Below are positions 1 to 10,760 of a stretch of 64,000 nt of DNA, piece after piece; the stretch's first letter is position 1; each line of letters opens with the position of its first letter. A program made the position numbers and the translations under genes. The notes under the pieces were generated by a model, which worked only from the letters and a program-made list of their open reading frames with translations, did no database searches and had not been told where the DNA came from. This DNA is from Synchiropus splendidus (taxonomy: Eukaryota; Chordata; Actinopteri; Syngnathiformes; Callionymidae), in assembly GCF_027744825.2 (NCBI RefSeq), contig NC_071342.1, positions 16,301,001 through 16,365,000 of the forward strand. Reading direction: 5' to 3'.

Positions 1-32
1 GCCGCCGGGTCTCCTTCTTCCTGCTCCGCAAG
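1..32 (+). CDS. Possible 3' end of a coding exon (partial, gene unknown)
   Basis: Read from base 3, the ten codons translate as RRVSFFLLRK and every third position is G or C, as in GC3-biased vertebrate exons. The last codon (AAG, 30-32) is followed at once by GTGTAA, a reasonable splice donor, so the intron would begin at 33 in phase 0. If read through, the frame stops at TAA two codons later. The exon would start outside the window, so neither gene nor domain can be named; the hydrophobic core FFLL could belong to a signal peptide or membrane segment but is too short to judge. Alternative: chance codon pattern in GC-rich promoter DNA. Confidence 0.3.
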
Positions 33-165
33 GTGTAAACAAGAACACGGGGACGATCGCTCCGAGCTCAGTGCCAGCCTCCGGACAGCCAGTCCCCGCC
101 CGGCCAATCACACTGCTCCCTCCGATCCGCCTCCACTCACACTGCACGAGTGAAGCTGAAGTCTG
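33..165 (+). promoter_or_regulatory. GC-rich promoter-like segment with GC box and CCAAT box
   Basis: The segment is GC-rich with several CpGs, unlike most of the window. A GC box (CCCCGCCC, 94-101) lies directly beside a forward CCAAT box (104-108, in CGGCCAATCAC), the usual pairing for Sp-family and NF-Y factors. No TATA box is apparent. Together with the purine-rich tract that follows, this resembles the 5' end of a CpG-island gene on the + strand. If bases 1-32 are really an exon end, these boxes would lie in the first intron and could serve an alternative start. Confidence 0.35.
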
Positions 166-249
166 CGAGGGAAGAGAGGATTGAAGGGAGGAGAGAGAGA
201 AAGAGAGAGAGAGTGAGAGCAGAGAGACAGAGCAGAGAGGAGAGGAGTC
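166..249 (+). repeat. Purine-rich GA tract
   Basis: An almost uninterrupted run of A and G made of GAGA and GGAGA units. Such tracts are common in fish 5' UTRs and proximal promoters and can bind GAGA-type factors. It opens a long frame at 150-563, but the protein there is low complexity (Arg/Glu-rich) followed by a Tyr/Ser-rich stretch from the CTAT repeat, so I do not call it coding. Confidence 0.7.
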
Positions 250-302
250 AACCCCTCCTCCCCCCCAAAAAAACAAACAAAAAAAGCACCACCAACATCA
301 CA

Positions 303-364
303 CATCTATCTATCTTTCTATCTACCTATCTTTCTATCTATCTATCTTACTATCTATCTATCTT
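303..364. repeat. (CTAT)n imperfect microsatellite
   Basis: Tetranucleotide CTAT repeats interrupted by CTTT, CTAC and TTAC variants, about 15 units. It is the complement of the GATA repeats further right. Confidence 0.9.
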
Positions 365-406
365 CCAATTAAACTTTGCCCCCATGATAACGGCTCCCCT
401 TGCTCA

Positions 407-420
407 CCACAAGAGGGCGC
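407..420 (+). promoter_or_regulatory. CTCF-like motif
   Basis: CCACAAGAGGGCGC matches the vertebrate CTCF core (CCASYAGRKGGCRS) at all positions but one. A site next to promoter-like DNA could act as an insulator or loop anchor. The call rests on the motif only. Confidence 0.4.
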
Positions 421-452
421 CCTTTTGCAGCTCAGTGGGGTTCCAGCGTGAA

Positions 453-479
453 GGGGGAGGTGGGGATGGGGGCCGTGGG
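453..479 (+). other. G-quadruplex motif
   Basis: Four G runs of 5, 4, 5 and 3 bases are separated by loops of 4 (AGGT), 2 (AT) and 4 (CCGT) bases, which satisfies the standard intramolecular quadruplex pattern on the + strand. It overlaps the start codon of the short frame at 466-531. Confidence 0.6.
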
Positions 480-531
480 ACCGCTCCGCTGGATCCTGAT
501 GCTGATGTTGCTGACGAAGGGCAGAAGCTGA
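466..531 (+). other. Short ORF with a signal-peptide-like sequence
   Basis: ATG at 466 has G at -3 and G at +4 (acceptable Kozak context) and opens a 21-codon frame. It begins MGAVGPLRW, continues with the hydrophobic core ILMLMLL and ends TKGRS before TGA (529-531). Charge followed by a hydrophobic core is the layout of a secretory signal peptide. No convincing GT donor lies before the stop, so as read it cannot splice into a longer protein. It could be an upstream ORF, the relic of a first coding exon, or chance. A good acceptor-like site (CGCCCTTTTGCAG, ending at 430) precedes it. Confidence 0.25.
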
Positions 532-1076
<545 letters not shown>

Positions 1077-1147
1077 CTAGATAGATAGATTGATAGATAG
1101 ATAGACAGATAGAAGGATAGATGGATGGATGGATAGATAGATAGATG
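1077..1147. repeat. (GATA)n imperfect microsatellite
   Basis: GATA units with GATT, GACA, GAAG and GATG variants, including a short GGAT sub-run near 1118-1132. Confidence 0.92.
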
Positions 1148-1989
1148 CCTTTTACTCAAACTGTGTTGTCCATAAAGAACTTGATTTAGAAGATTCATAT
1201 TCACACAACTGAATATGAGAGTTTACATGAACTTAACATATGAGTGACTCAGAATATGGATTTATACCATGTCAAACAGGCATTGCTGAAGACGTCACCC
1301 GTAATGTCAGAAGAAGAATCACGTGACTTCAGCAGAGTGATACTAATATAACAAGAGTTGGAGTGACATTTAAGGATACAGACGAAGCGAGAGGTAAAAA
1401 AGCGAAAACAAGTGCACGTCGGGAAACAGACAATGAAAGCTGCCTGTGTGACAGAATGTCACTGGTGCACTTCAATTCCAACTTCAAAGGTTATAATCTG
1501 TGTGGACAAGTGATGACTTTCGGCACCTCCCCGCTCCGATGGCAATTATGTTGTTTCCTGCAGCACCAAATACATTCGGTGTTATTTGTTTACTCTCCTA
1601 CTCTTTATTCGTGGCTGATGAGAGTAGCAGAAAACAGCGACATGTATCAGAGGAGTGAGGCAGCTGAAGACACAGAAGCGAGTGTCAGAGTGTTTTGAGA
1701 GTGATACAACCTCCTTGTTGTCTTTTTTTTTAAAGCAAGATTGCGAATATATATATATAACTTAATTAAAACAGAGTCTCTTGTGCATTTTAGCTCACTG
1801 CACATTTTCAGTGACTCAATCCAGCCCTGCTATTTTTATGATTTTGCTCTTCCTCAGCTTTCATTAATTAGAAATATAAGTCAAGGACACCTGAAGCAAA
1901 ACAGAGTGTAGAAGCGCTGTAATTGAGTGGGATGTAACTCGCGGAAGCAGAAGAGACAACAAGAAAGCTGGCTCCATTATGAAGACATA
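1148..1989. other. Unique sequence, no gene recognised
   Basis: Contains an open frame of 111 codons on the + strand (1363-1698). Its product has no motif I recognise, and it has neither splice context nor conserved codon bias. A short (TA)n run lies near 1748-1759. Confidence 0.5.
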
Positions 1990-2520
1990 ATAAGTCATCA
2001 GCTGAAGCCTGTTTAGGGCTGCTGACTCTCCACTCTATTGTGTTGGAGTCGTGACATAAAAAGAATCAAAACGGCTATCTCAGTAAAACAGAGGCGCCTA
2101 AAAATAGGAGCCATGCTCCAGAAGTTGCTGTGAAGATAATTGAATATTATTTTCAGGAATGATTAAGTTGACCTATCCAGTCGACTAATTATTTCCCACA
2201 TGCCAGAGGAGACCTTGTTTAATAGATTTTAGGGGCATTGAATAAGGCAAAAAAAATAAAGCGGCGAGCCCACAGGCATTCTGCTGACCAAGACAACACT
2301 TTATTGGAAAATTAATAATGCAGAGATGCAGAGTTTGGAGGTCGATCCAAGTTATTTAATTGAGGATGTTCTTTCAGATTGGGGGTTCTTTATATAGCTT
2401 TTTGACAGAGTGATGGCTGTAAGCACAGAAATTAATGTCAAATTTAATTAGAATGAACTTTAAATTGAGTGAGACCAATCCAGAGTTCCTATACTGTGGG
2501 ATTCATTTTCCCTACAGACA
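1990..2520. promoter_or_regulatory. Candidate non-coding regulatory element rich in homeodomain motifs, with a MEF2 site
   Basis: The stretch is free of recognisable repeats and dense in ATTA/TAAT homeodomain cores (for example around 2188, 2305, 2357 and 2450). CTAAAAATAG at 2098-2107 is a perfect MEF2 consensus. This texture is typical of conserved non-coding elements near developmental genes, but conservation could not be tested here. Confidence 0.3.
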
Positions 2521-3032
2521 CATTTACAGTTCATCATCCAGAAATATGAGCACATTTTGGCCAGGCATGTGGCTCTGAGCTCCATCTACATCAATGTGCA
2601 AGTTAATATTCCTGAGAAAAACAAAAGTTTTAAGCGCTGAATATGGCTGCCGTGGGGTTGGTTGCCAGATCTGGCATTCTCACCCTGGGCAGAAGTTCTA
2701 TCTCTGCATATTTGACCAGTTGTCAATATCCTCTGACCACTCAGTGATGTACGCGACTAGGATGCTTTTTTAATCCGTTTTGGTAGATCTCTTGCAGGTA
2801 GTCCTCACATTACCCTCAGAAATTCACTGCATTCATATGTCATCACTGTTTACAATATCTGACCGGGTCTACAGGCTGCTATTTTATTTTATTTTCAGGA
2901 AGAAGGGATGTATCATAACAAAAATCCATTTCTTCCCTAGAGCCGAAAAGACTTCCGTTCCCTCCGAAACCTGCTCCTGCCAAGACAGAGGAGTTTCACT
3001 TCCAAGCAGAGAGAGTGGGGGTTGCAACTCTC
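2521..3032. other. Unique sequence, nothing recognised
   Basis: Ordinary unique-looking DNA. The 107-codon + frame that starts at 2780 runs into the inverted-repeat element beyond 3033 and is not gene-like. Confidence 0.5.
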
Positions 3033-3313
3033 CTCATGTTCCTGATCCTGATGGTTTTGCGCCCTACACTGACCCAAAGGCAGCCTTCAGCATTGCATGT
3101 TGATGCATTAGGTTTCCAACTGAAGCATGTTCCGCCTTCTATGGCGGCGCGACATGAAAAAAATATATGATGGAGGTTGGGGTTAGGGTTAGCCATAGGA
3201 TGACTCAGCTTTCACTCTGTTTTTTTAATTAAATGAAGCGCCCATACGTATACGTAACATGCCATTGTCGTCACGATAGGGCCACTTTTCTGACCTCAAT
3301 ATATTATGCCATG
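3033..3313 (+). mobile_element. Inverted-repeat element, copy A (MITE-like family)
   Basis: The left part carries the family signature AAAGGCAGCCTTCAGC near 3075 and TTGCATGTTGATGCA near 3094. The middle has a GC hairpin-like CCGCCTTCTATGGCGGCG, a short A-rich run, then GGTTGGGGTTAGGGTTAG. The right end (about 3255-3313), read on the other strand, gives GGCATAATATATTGAGGTCA then AAAAGTGG, the same terminal sequence that opens copy B. The left terminus is diverged, so its boundary is approximate. No coding capacity, so non-autonomous. Confidence 0.6.
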
Positions 3314-3690
3314 AGACTGAGATGAGTTGGTGGGTCTTGGCGACACAAGTTTGTGCTGACCAGGCTGTTTTTAGTTAGGGGAAGTTGTTACTTAAAAACA
3401 ATGCAGGAATCATGTTCGCAACAGCCATTGACATATTTATATCTTCTGCAATTGATCATTGCTCACAACACAGGCAGCCACAGAGATACAAGATTGAAAA
3501 GCACATGCTCACCATGGAAGCCAGTCAACAAGTTAAGAGCAAAACATGGACAGGAACTTGAACTCGATTTAAATTTACTGTATACACACCTTCTCTACAG
3601 GCTTGAGTACTACATGATGTGTTTTCATGAGGGCATCGTGACCTTTCTGGCATGTCCTGTGTCATGGAACGCCTCACCACAGAAGCATCA
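3314..3690. other. Unique sequence, nothing recognised
   Basis: A 116-codon + frame (3353-3703) covers most of this stretch. Its product matches nothing I know and ends within the GATA repeat. Confidence 0.5.
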
Positions 3691-4065
<375 letters not shown>

Positions 4066-5843
4066 TAGTCATCAGTGTCCATCTGAATCAGAAGCTCAAC
4101 TTCATGTGAAAGTCAAGTCAGGTTCCCACTGAGTCACTCCATGACACATCAGGAGACAGCGATGATGCAAGTCATTGGTGCTCAAAACCAATTGCAGCTC
4201 TCAGAGTTGTCGATTTTCCCCTTAGACCGTCTGAAAAGCAACATTCCTATTTGTGTACAAGTATGTTCGATCGCACCCATTTTCTGTCTGAATCCTCGGG
4301 TGCGGAAGGTATTTGGACTTCAGGGCAGATTTTTAGCAGATTGCAAGTGTCTGAATTGAGACTTTGCCTCAGAAACTCCCGCCTGCCGAGGAGTCAGACA
4401 GACATGAGGTTCAAAGAGTGAAAGGCGCGGTTTAAATGTAACAAAACTCCACATTTCATGTAGAACAAAGCTTTAATTGGAGACACTTGCGTGCAGCTTA
4501 TTTCACACCCCCTCAGCTGCATCATTAGCTATACCCCGATAGTTTGCGCTGTACACTCTAGCAAGGTAGTCGGAGCAGGGACCAGTCCCTAAAGACTGGT
4601 GTCATCTCAGTTCGGATGAGAGACCCACGCGTGACAGAGAGTCCCCAGCTTCCGCCTTTTGAAAGCTCAATTCTAAAACAGGGAGCTCCTCCAGCGTGAA
4701 AGGGAGAGCTGCTGAGAGGTGTTGAGCCTGGGATGTGGAGTGGGTGTGAAGACTAATTAAACACAACATCTGTTGGAGGGGAAGGTGCCGGCTGCTGGGA
4801 TGTTGATGATCAAATCATCTGCAATTACAAACAACAATGTTGCTGTCATTTCGGATCAGGCGCTGCATTCTGCTGATTTATCGTAGAGGGAAATAACTTC
4901 AGTCAGTCGGAATTGTGGCACATTACAACCCTCGACGGCCCCTTCCCAGTCTCAGTCTATTGGCCCTGATAGGAACTATAAACAGCGTTTTTGTTTATGA
5001 TGGGGGCATCGTTGACTGGTGATATTTCAGAAGGGACGCATTATATACACTGTGTAATATTGGTTGCTCAGCACATACGTTATTCTCGTCCACACCAGTC
5101 TTTATTTTTTATGGCAGTGCGGGGCTTCAAGAGTTCCATCTGTGAAGCAGCGTTTCATGTAGGTGTGAGTCTTCGTGGCCATTCATACAGACTTATGACT
5201 ACAGGCATGAAGACCAGGGCGAATAACTTTCAGCTCTGCAACAATGTACATCACAGCCTCGGGGTAGAAGCATGCCGTCCTCCGGTACTCCCTCCATCCC
5301 TCCGTCTCTTCATCATCCATCGCTCCTGTTCACCTGCACCACCTCGCTAATGATTGCTCAGTGGCAGTGAGTCAACCGTGCATAACTTACCACAGGGCTC
5401 GGAGAGGAGAGGCGACAAAGAGAGGGAATGATGAAAAGGAAATCTTTTTTTATGGCTGTAAAAAGAGAGCAGCAGCAACATCCCAAAGGAGGGAATAAGA
5501 ACAAGGAGAAAAGCTGACAGAGGCACGGACATGACAAGACTTGCATCTGCTGCAATGTAAAGGGAGAAAGGTGAGAATTGGCTGGAGGGGAACAAGACAC
5601 CAATTTTATTAATCATTGCCTGAACCTGGAGGGGAGCGGTGACATAACTTCTTAGAAAGCACACCACGGTTCAGGTCCACTATATGTTGATAAGACCACA
5701 AAGGGGATGCATGTTGAGCTATGACTGAGCAGCTTGTTTGAGCATGAAGACACACACTCAGGTTTCACTAATAACAAACTAATAAGTAGGGCTGCACAAC
5801 GTTGGAAAAAATGACATTGCGATTTATTTTTCTTTGCGATATA
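4066..5843. other. Unique sequence, no gene recognised
   Basis: No supported gene. Purine-rich patches at about 5400-5530 generate two overlapping minus-strand frames rich in Ser and Leu that look like composition artefacts. The 119-codon + frame at 4991-5350 and the 72-codon + frame at 4141-4359 are unrecognised. Confidence 0.45.
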
Positions 5844-6190
5844 ATCCATTCTCATCTGCTTATCTGTAGCAGGGGCACAGTTGCACCAGCTTCAAGCCAA
5901 ATGCCCCTCTCCCAGAGGATCCTGAAACCTGGGCCGACCCCTTGCTCTCCTCCCAGCTGGCCGTGCTTGAAACACCTTCAAAGAAAGGCGTCTTGGGGGC
6001 GTCCTCATGAGATGCCCCAACCACCTCAACTGACGTCTTTCAACTTCGAGAAGCAGCAGCTCTACTCCGAGTCTCTCCCGAGTGGCAGAACTTCTCATCC
6101 TGTCTCTAAGGGAGATGCCCACCACCTGTCGGAGAAAACTCATTTCAGCTGTTTGTATCCTGGATCTTGTGTCTTTGGGATATGATCCAC
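5844..6190 (-). mobile_element. LINE (non-LTR retrotransposon) 3'-end fragment
   Basis: Read on the minus strand this encodes the region after the reverse transcriptase of a teleost LINE: AEMSFLRQVVGISLRDR, then RWLGHLMRTPPRRL, then GRRARGRPR. Each block is shared with the copy at 30966-31190. The 3' tail, read on the + strand, has the frequent fish word CCATTCTCATCTGCTTATC at 5846. The catalytic reverse transcriptase domain is absent, so this is a 5'-truncated dead copy. The frame is intact over about 100 codons and then joins the TA microsatellite. Family (Rex/RTE-like) not assigned with certainty. Confidence 0.8.
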
Positions 6191-6210
6191 AGCCTTTTAG
6201 CTCAGTCCTC

Positions 6211-6213
<3 letters not shown>

Positions 6214-6295
<82 letters not shown>
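6214..6295. repeat. (AT)n microsatellite, about 41 units
   Basis: A pure AT run of 82 bases directly beside the 5' side of the truncated LINE fragment on the minus strand. The Ile-Tyr frames on both strands are artefacts. Confidence 0.98.
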
Positions 6296-6298
<3 letters not shown>

Positions 6299-9200
6299 CA
6301 CTACTTAACAAGGATTCTCACCAGACAAGGTTGATTCTCACAAGTGGATTTCAGATTTTGTTCACAAAAACTCAAAAAAGAAATAAAAATCAGAGGCAAA
6401 ATAAAATGAAGAATGCTGAAAATATGGGGGGGAAATATGAAACATAAAATGGCTGTGTAATTCTGCTACAGGGGGCGTGTTGGCAGATCGAGTTCCCAGT
6501 AGATAACTCTTAACTCATTGTTATTATTGTTATGATAAGTAGTAGTAATTGTAGTAGTAGAAAGAGGAGGAGTATCGAACAGTAAAATACTCAACAGAAC
6601 CAAAGTAAATTGTAAATTATTCAGGTAATTTATAACATCTACCATTAATTGAATTTAAAGTGATGTGGTCTGAGAGTGAAACAACTGCAGCTCTGTAGCA
6701 GTTACATCATCCGTGATGTCTCTGTGGCATTTGGACTTTTTGTCACGGCAACAAAGAAATCCTTTATCATCTGACACTCTAAAGTTTATTTGAGTCATCA
6801 CATTGCACTCCATCACTGTAACAGTGATGCACTATCGGTGCAGAAGGGTCTTTGGGTCGACATGATATTTTCCTAAAATCCAAAATATTTCTGTATTTTT
6901 GAGATTGATTGTCTTCCAGGGACTTTTAATTCACCCTGGTTCACAGACTTTTGAGAGCTCCACGGAGAAAAAGATTTCTCAGTGATACTACAGTCTGCAA
7001 AAAAGAAGGAAAATATTGCGCTGTATTCTGATGTCACCATGAACACAAACCGATTTATTCAAGTGCATCTCTAATGAGATATTTGAGAAGCTACCAGGAA
7101 ACCTAAGTGTAAACAGAAACTGACTTACTCTCCCTTTTAATTCTTGGAAGCTAAATATAGCGAACTCATCGCTGGCCTCCATGTGTAATTGTTGACATCT
7201 CCGTTCGCTAGCTTAGCTTCAGCATCTATCTTGTGGGACGCGTGAAAGAACAGGGTAGGACTGGCACTGGCACCCAAGGCCTTGACTTTGACATACGATA
7301 GCCAGGAAGCAAAGTGTCAGAGATGAGGAGACTTCAGCTTTTATTGGGAGTTTCTAGATCAGATGTGAGCGTATCAGAGTGACGCCTCATGTGGAGAAGA
7401 TTAGAGATGCCAGCAAGTCAGGCAGGCCATATACAGACAACCTCTCGGTTGCATAGATGAGATGAAAGTTGAGATGGAGAAGAAAACAAGGATGCTAAAA
7501 GCAAATTATTATCAGGTAAGTGAAAAGTCGGGACTTGCCTCACATAATTCCATGTCAAATTGCTTTGAGCAGTTTTAATAGTGCCTGGGTATGGAAATGA
7601 TTTTCTGTAATTTAATATGAAAGTTTTCTGGACAAATACACTGAAATGAAGTCATCCAACAGAATACAAAGCACTCTGTGGTAGAAAGTACAGGAGGCAC
7701 ACTTGCCCAGAAAGCTTATCTTTCCTGTTTTTATATTGAACATTTGACACGTCTGAGCTATTTCTCAGTGTTTCACACTTCGGAGAAACAGGACAAATGC
7801 TGTGACAAAAACAGGAAGTATTACAGCGGCGGAGTGTGATGTCGGAGGTTGCCAAAGTATGATTAGTTTTCTGATTAATGACTTGTGTTGCACACTTAGA
7901 TGCGGTTCAGTGGCGTCCCATGATCCAACACAGCAGGGCGGTAAATTATCACGGGCAGTCTGATATCAATCAAGGGGTGCATGTATAGAAGAATGAAACT
8001 TCGCGGAGTTAAACGCCAACAAAGATGTGGTTGGAGAATGTCGGGACGAAAGATTTTCTACTGCTTAAAAGCCACTGATGGCCATTGAATGAAATTATTT
8101 TCTATCAATTGGGCATTTTAAAAGGAAGGGCAAGTGTATCTACAAGTCTTATAACCATTCCACAATGTTCGTGTTCTATGTTTAGAATGATGGTAGGTAT
8201 AGGCCAACTCTGACTTTGGGGGCATCTTTTTTTGGTAGAATAAATATATACAATTTACACAATACACTTCGATCCTTTACTTCTCTCATGTCCCATACTT
8301 CTGCACTACCTCTACAGTCTTAGGCAATTTGGGGGGGAATCCGAGCATTTACAGAAAGGGAGCCCCATCACAGTGGGGTGAGACAGTTGATAAAAAACAA
8401 TTATAATAACAATAAAAACAGACCTTTGGGAGGAGTCCCACAGAAAATCTGTAAACAGCAGCAGTATATCACATAGTTTTACTGGCTTGTTTTAATGAAG
8501 TGTCATCTTGTTTTTATACTGTTTCATCTTTTCCTGCTGTGATATTTTATTGCAGGCACATGCCCTGCTGAACCATGATGTTGATGCGTAACAGATGCTC
8601 TTGTTTTTCTGCTTAAAATAAATACATTTAAAATGATAATGAACTTCGCTAGCTCGTGTAAGAGCCGCCACCTCGCAGCAAGGAACGCCAAGGTTTGATT
8701 AAAGCTTGAGGCCAAGTCATTTTTTTGTGGACTTTCATGGGGTTCTTTTTGTGTCTCTGCACTCCTCCAGCGCTCCAAATACAGGCTCAGTTTTTGGGGA
8801 TAAACTCACCCTTGCTGATTGCCTGTCTCTCTGTGAGTCTCAGCCATTGGGATCATGTTACTGACTTATAAAAACATTATTCACTAGACATTTAAAAACC
8901 CTGTAAAATAAAGAAATGATTATGGCGCATCAGCACAGACATATGAATCATTTGAAAATATGAATGCTGACATCGTTTTACATTACAAAATGAACCTTAA
9001 ATCAATGTCATAAAATTATTTTAATGCTTGCTGAATCAGTCGCATTAAAATGGCTTCACTAATGGTTGCTGAGTGTTTTAGTTCAGTTTACTGGAAATGT
9101 GGGATGTACTTAAGCCTGTGTAGGCTTTCAAAATTTCACTGAGAATATCAGAGAATAAAATAAGGCTTGAGTGACTCATACTTGTGTCGCAGGTACAGAC

Positions 9201-9569
9201 AGCAGTGATTCCCTGCTGAAGATCAACTGCAAAGTATAGATGAGAATGAATTGGTGTCATCTCAGTCATGCTCAGTTCCTTTGTTCTAAGTTTCTCCTTT
9301 CATGTAGCTGGTGAGTTGACTTTAGACTGATGTTTATTTTTATGTCAGATTCTCTGAATGTACAGAAAGAAAAAATATTAAATTTGACATTTACTTTTCT
9401 TGAATTGCTTGAAGTGGTTATCTTCAGGTACTCCCACAGTCTGATAACATTCAGGCCCATAGGTGGAGTAATGACTCATCTTCCAGGTGTACGGACTGTA
9501 TCTACTGTATTGTTACTATAATGCATTGAGAAGCTCTTCAGAGTCACTGGCCTTTTGTAGCTGGGACTA
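6296..9569. other. Long unique stretch, no gene recognised
   Basis: More than 3 kb without a frame longer than about 85 codons or any repeat I recognise. Composition is AT-leaning with homopolymer patches. No tRNA-like fold or motif cluster stands out. Confidence 0.45.
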
Positions 9570-9625
9570 GGACTGGGACAGGCAGACTTTAGCGTTACTC
9601 CAGGCGCAAAAGGGTTGCCACAACA
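9570..9625 (+). mobile_element. Right-end fragment of the inverted-repeat family
   Basis: CAGGCAGACTTTAGCG followed by CAGGCGCAAAAGGGTTG parallels the right end of copy F (GGCAGACTTCATCG ... AGACGCAAAAGTCC). It lies immediately left of copy B, so the two may be a nested or tandem insertion. Confidence 0.35.
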
Positions 9626-9633
9626 TCTCACTC

Positions 9634-9986
9634 CAATGGCATAATATATTGGCGTTCGAAAAGTGGACTTTTGCATACTGTACTGACGGGAAAGGCAGCC
9701 TATAGCATGGCATGTCTGCAGCATATCTTGGTGTCATGGGCAGCACGTCACGTAAAATAAAGACAGAGGATGGAGTTAGGTGAATCATGGGATGGGTCTC
9801 AGTTGGATGTACATCCGATGTAATTCACTGAAGAGAGCTTCCGAACGTCTCCCTGTGCCCCGTGCTCCCACCTTGTGTATGAAGGTCCTTATTCGAAACA
9901 ACTACACGTCAACATGCATGTCGGAAGGCTGTACCTTTGCGGTCAGCATAGGACACATAAGTCCCTATGTCAATGTATTACACCAT
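9634..9986 (+). mobile_element. Inverted-repeat element, copy B (MITE-like family)
   Basis: This is the clearest copy, with long imperfect terminal inverted repeats of about 75 bases. The left end reads CAATGGCATAATATATTGG, then AAAAGTGGACTTTTGCAT, CTGACGGGAAAGGCAGCC and GGCATGTCTG. The right end, read on the complementary strand, reads CATGGTGTAATACATTGAC, then GTGTCCTATGCTGACC, GCAAAGGTACAGCC and ACATGCATGTTGACG. The interior carries the family's GGATGGAGTTAGGTGAATCA block and a CGTCTCCCTGTGCCCCGTGC segment; no protein is encoded. Sequence just right of it (to about 10075) resembles the flank of copies E and F, so the boundary may be further out. Confidence 0.7.
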
Positions 9987-10330
9987 GAGAGTGATGCAAA
10001 AGTCCACCCAACAACAGTCGCGTCATGACAACTTGGGGAGAACAGTCTGTCAACACGGGAAGGAAGTTTTACGCCGACAGAAGTGTGGTCAAATCAAATT
10101 CCGCAACGCTTTGATTGATTTGGAAAGCACTTGTGAGAGTCCCTGTTTCTGAATTGCAGTGTTCTGCCAATGATTGGAACACACAGTGGAAGCGTTTTGC
10201 GCAGTGCTTAAAATAATACACCAGGAAATGTGTTTAGAAATTGGCACTTGAAATTGCAGGTTTGGATTCCCTTTGCAAAAGCAATCACACAATCGGACAT
10301 TATATCAACTCGATGGACTTATTCTGTCTT
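9987..10330. other. Flank of copy B and unique sequence
   Basis: GCAAAAGTCCACCC at about 9996 is again the subterminal word of the inverted-repeat family. Beyond about 10080 nothing is recognised. Confidence 0.4.
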
Positions 10331-10760
10331 TGAGATTTCCATTTCCTCATTACCGCCCAATATTATCAATGGGAGTCTGAGCAGCCAACCAGAGTGATAA
10401 TAATAGGTCGGTTTTCTGCAGACGGGGGACGGATAACACTGGAGCTGACCTCGCATAGTGGCCAGCTGAGGGTCATCTTATTAGCCCATAAAAATCCAGG
10501 TGTGGGTGGGTTTTGTTTGCCTTGACATCATCTCCCATCATACCAATATTATCTATTTTCTGGAGATGGAAGATAACAGCGGAGAAGAGGAGAGGAAATG
10601 TGAGAGAGAAGTGCTGCGACTATTTCTGTAATAAACAATTACCAACAGCGCGAGCTGGTTATCAGCTTCCATTTAGAGATGAAACACTCAACTTCAGGGC
10701 TCAGAGGGGATTTGAATGTAGTGAAAATTTGAATAGTCAATATATTGGATGGTAACCAGA
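10331..10760. promoter_or_regulatory. Candidate regulatory element with clustered GATA-factor motifs
   Basis: Five GATA-type sites lie within 270 bases: TGATAA (10395), GGATAA (10431), TTATCT (10549), AGATAA (10571) and TTATCA (10659). They sit in sequence that is not simple repeat and that also holds CCAATATTAT-type words at both ends. Clustered GATA motifs are a hallmark of haematopoietic, cardiac or endodermal enhancers. Function and conservation are untested. Confidence 0.3.

Noticed and set aside
3174..3192. TTAGGG-like units as an interstitial telomere (also at 27273-27292)
   Set aside because: Only about two imperfect units, always at the same place inside the inverted-repeat family.
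5802..6185. 127-codon + frame
   Set aside because: It is the antisense shadow of the LINE fragment on the minus strand.
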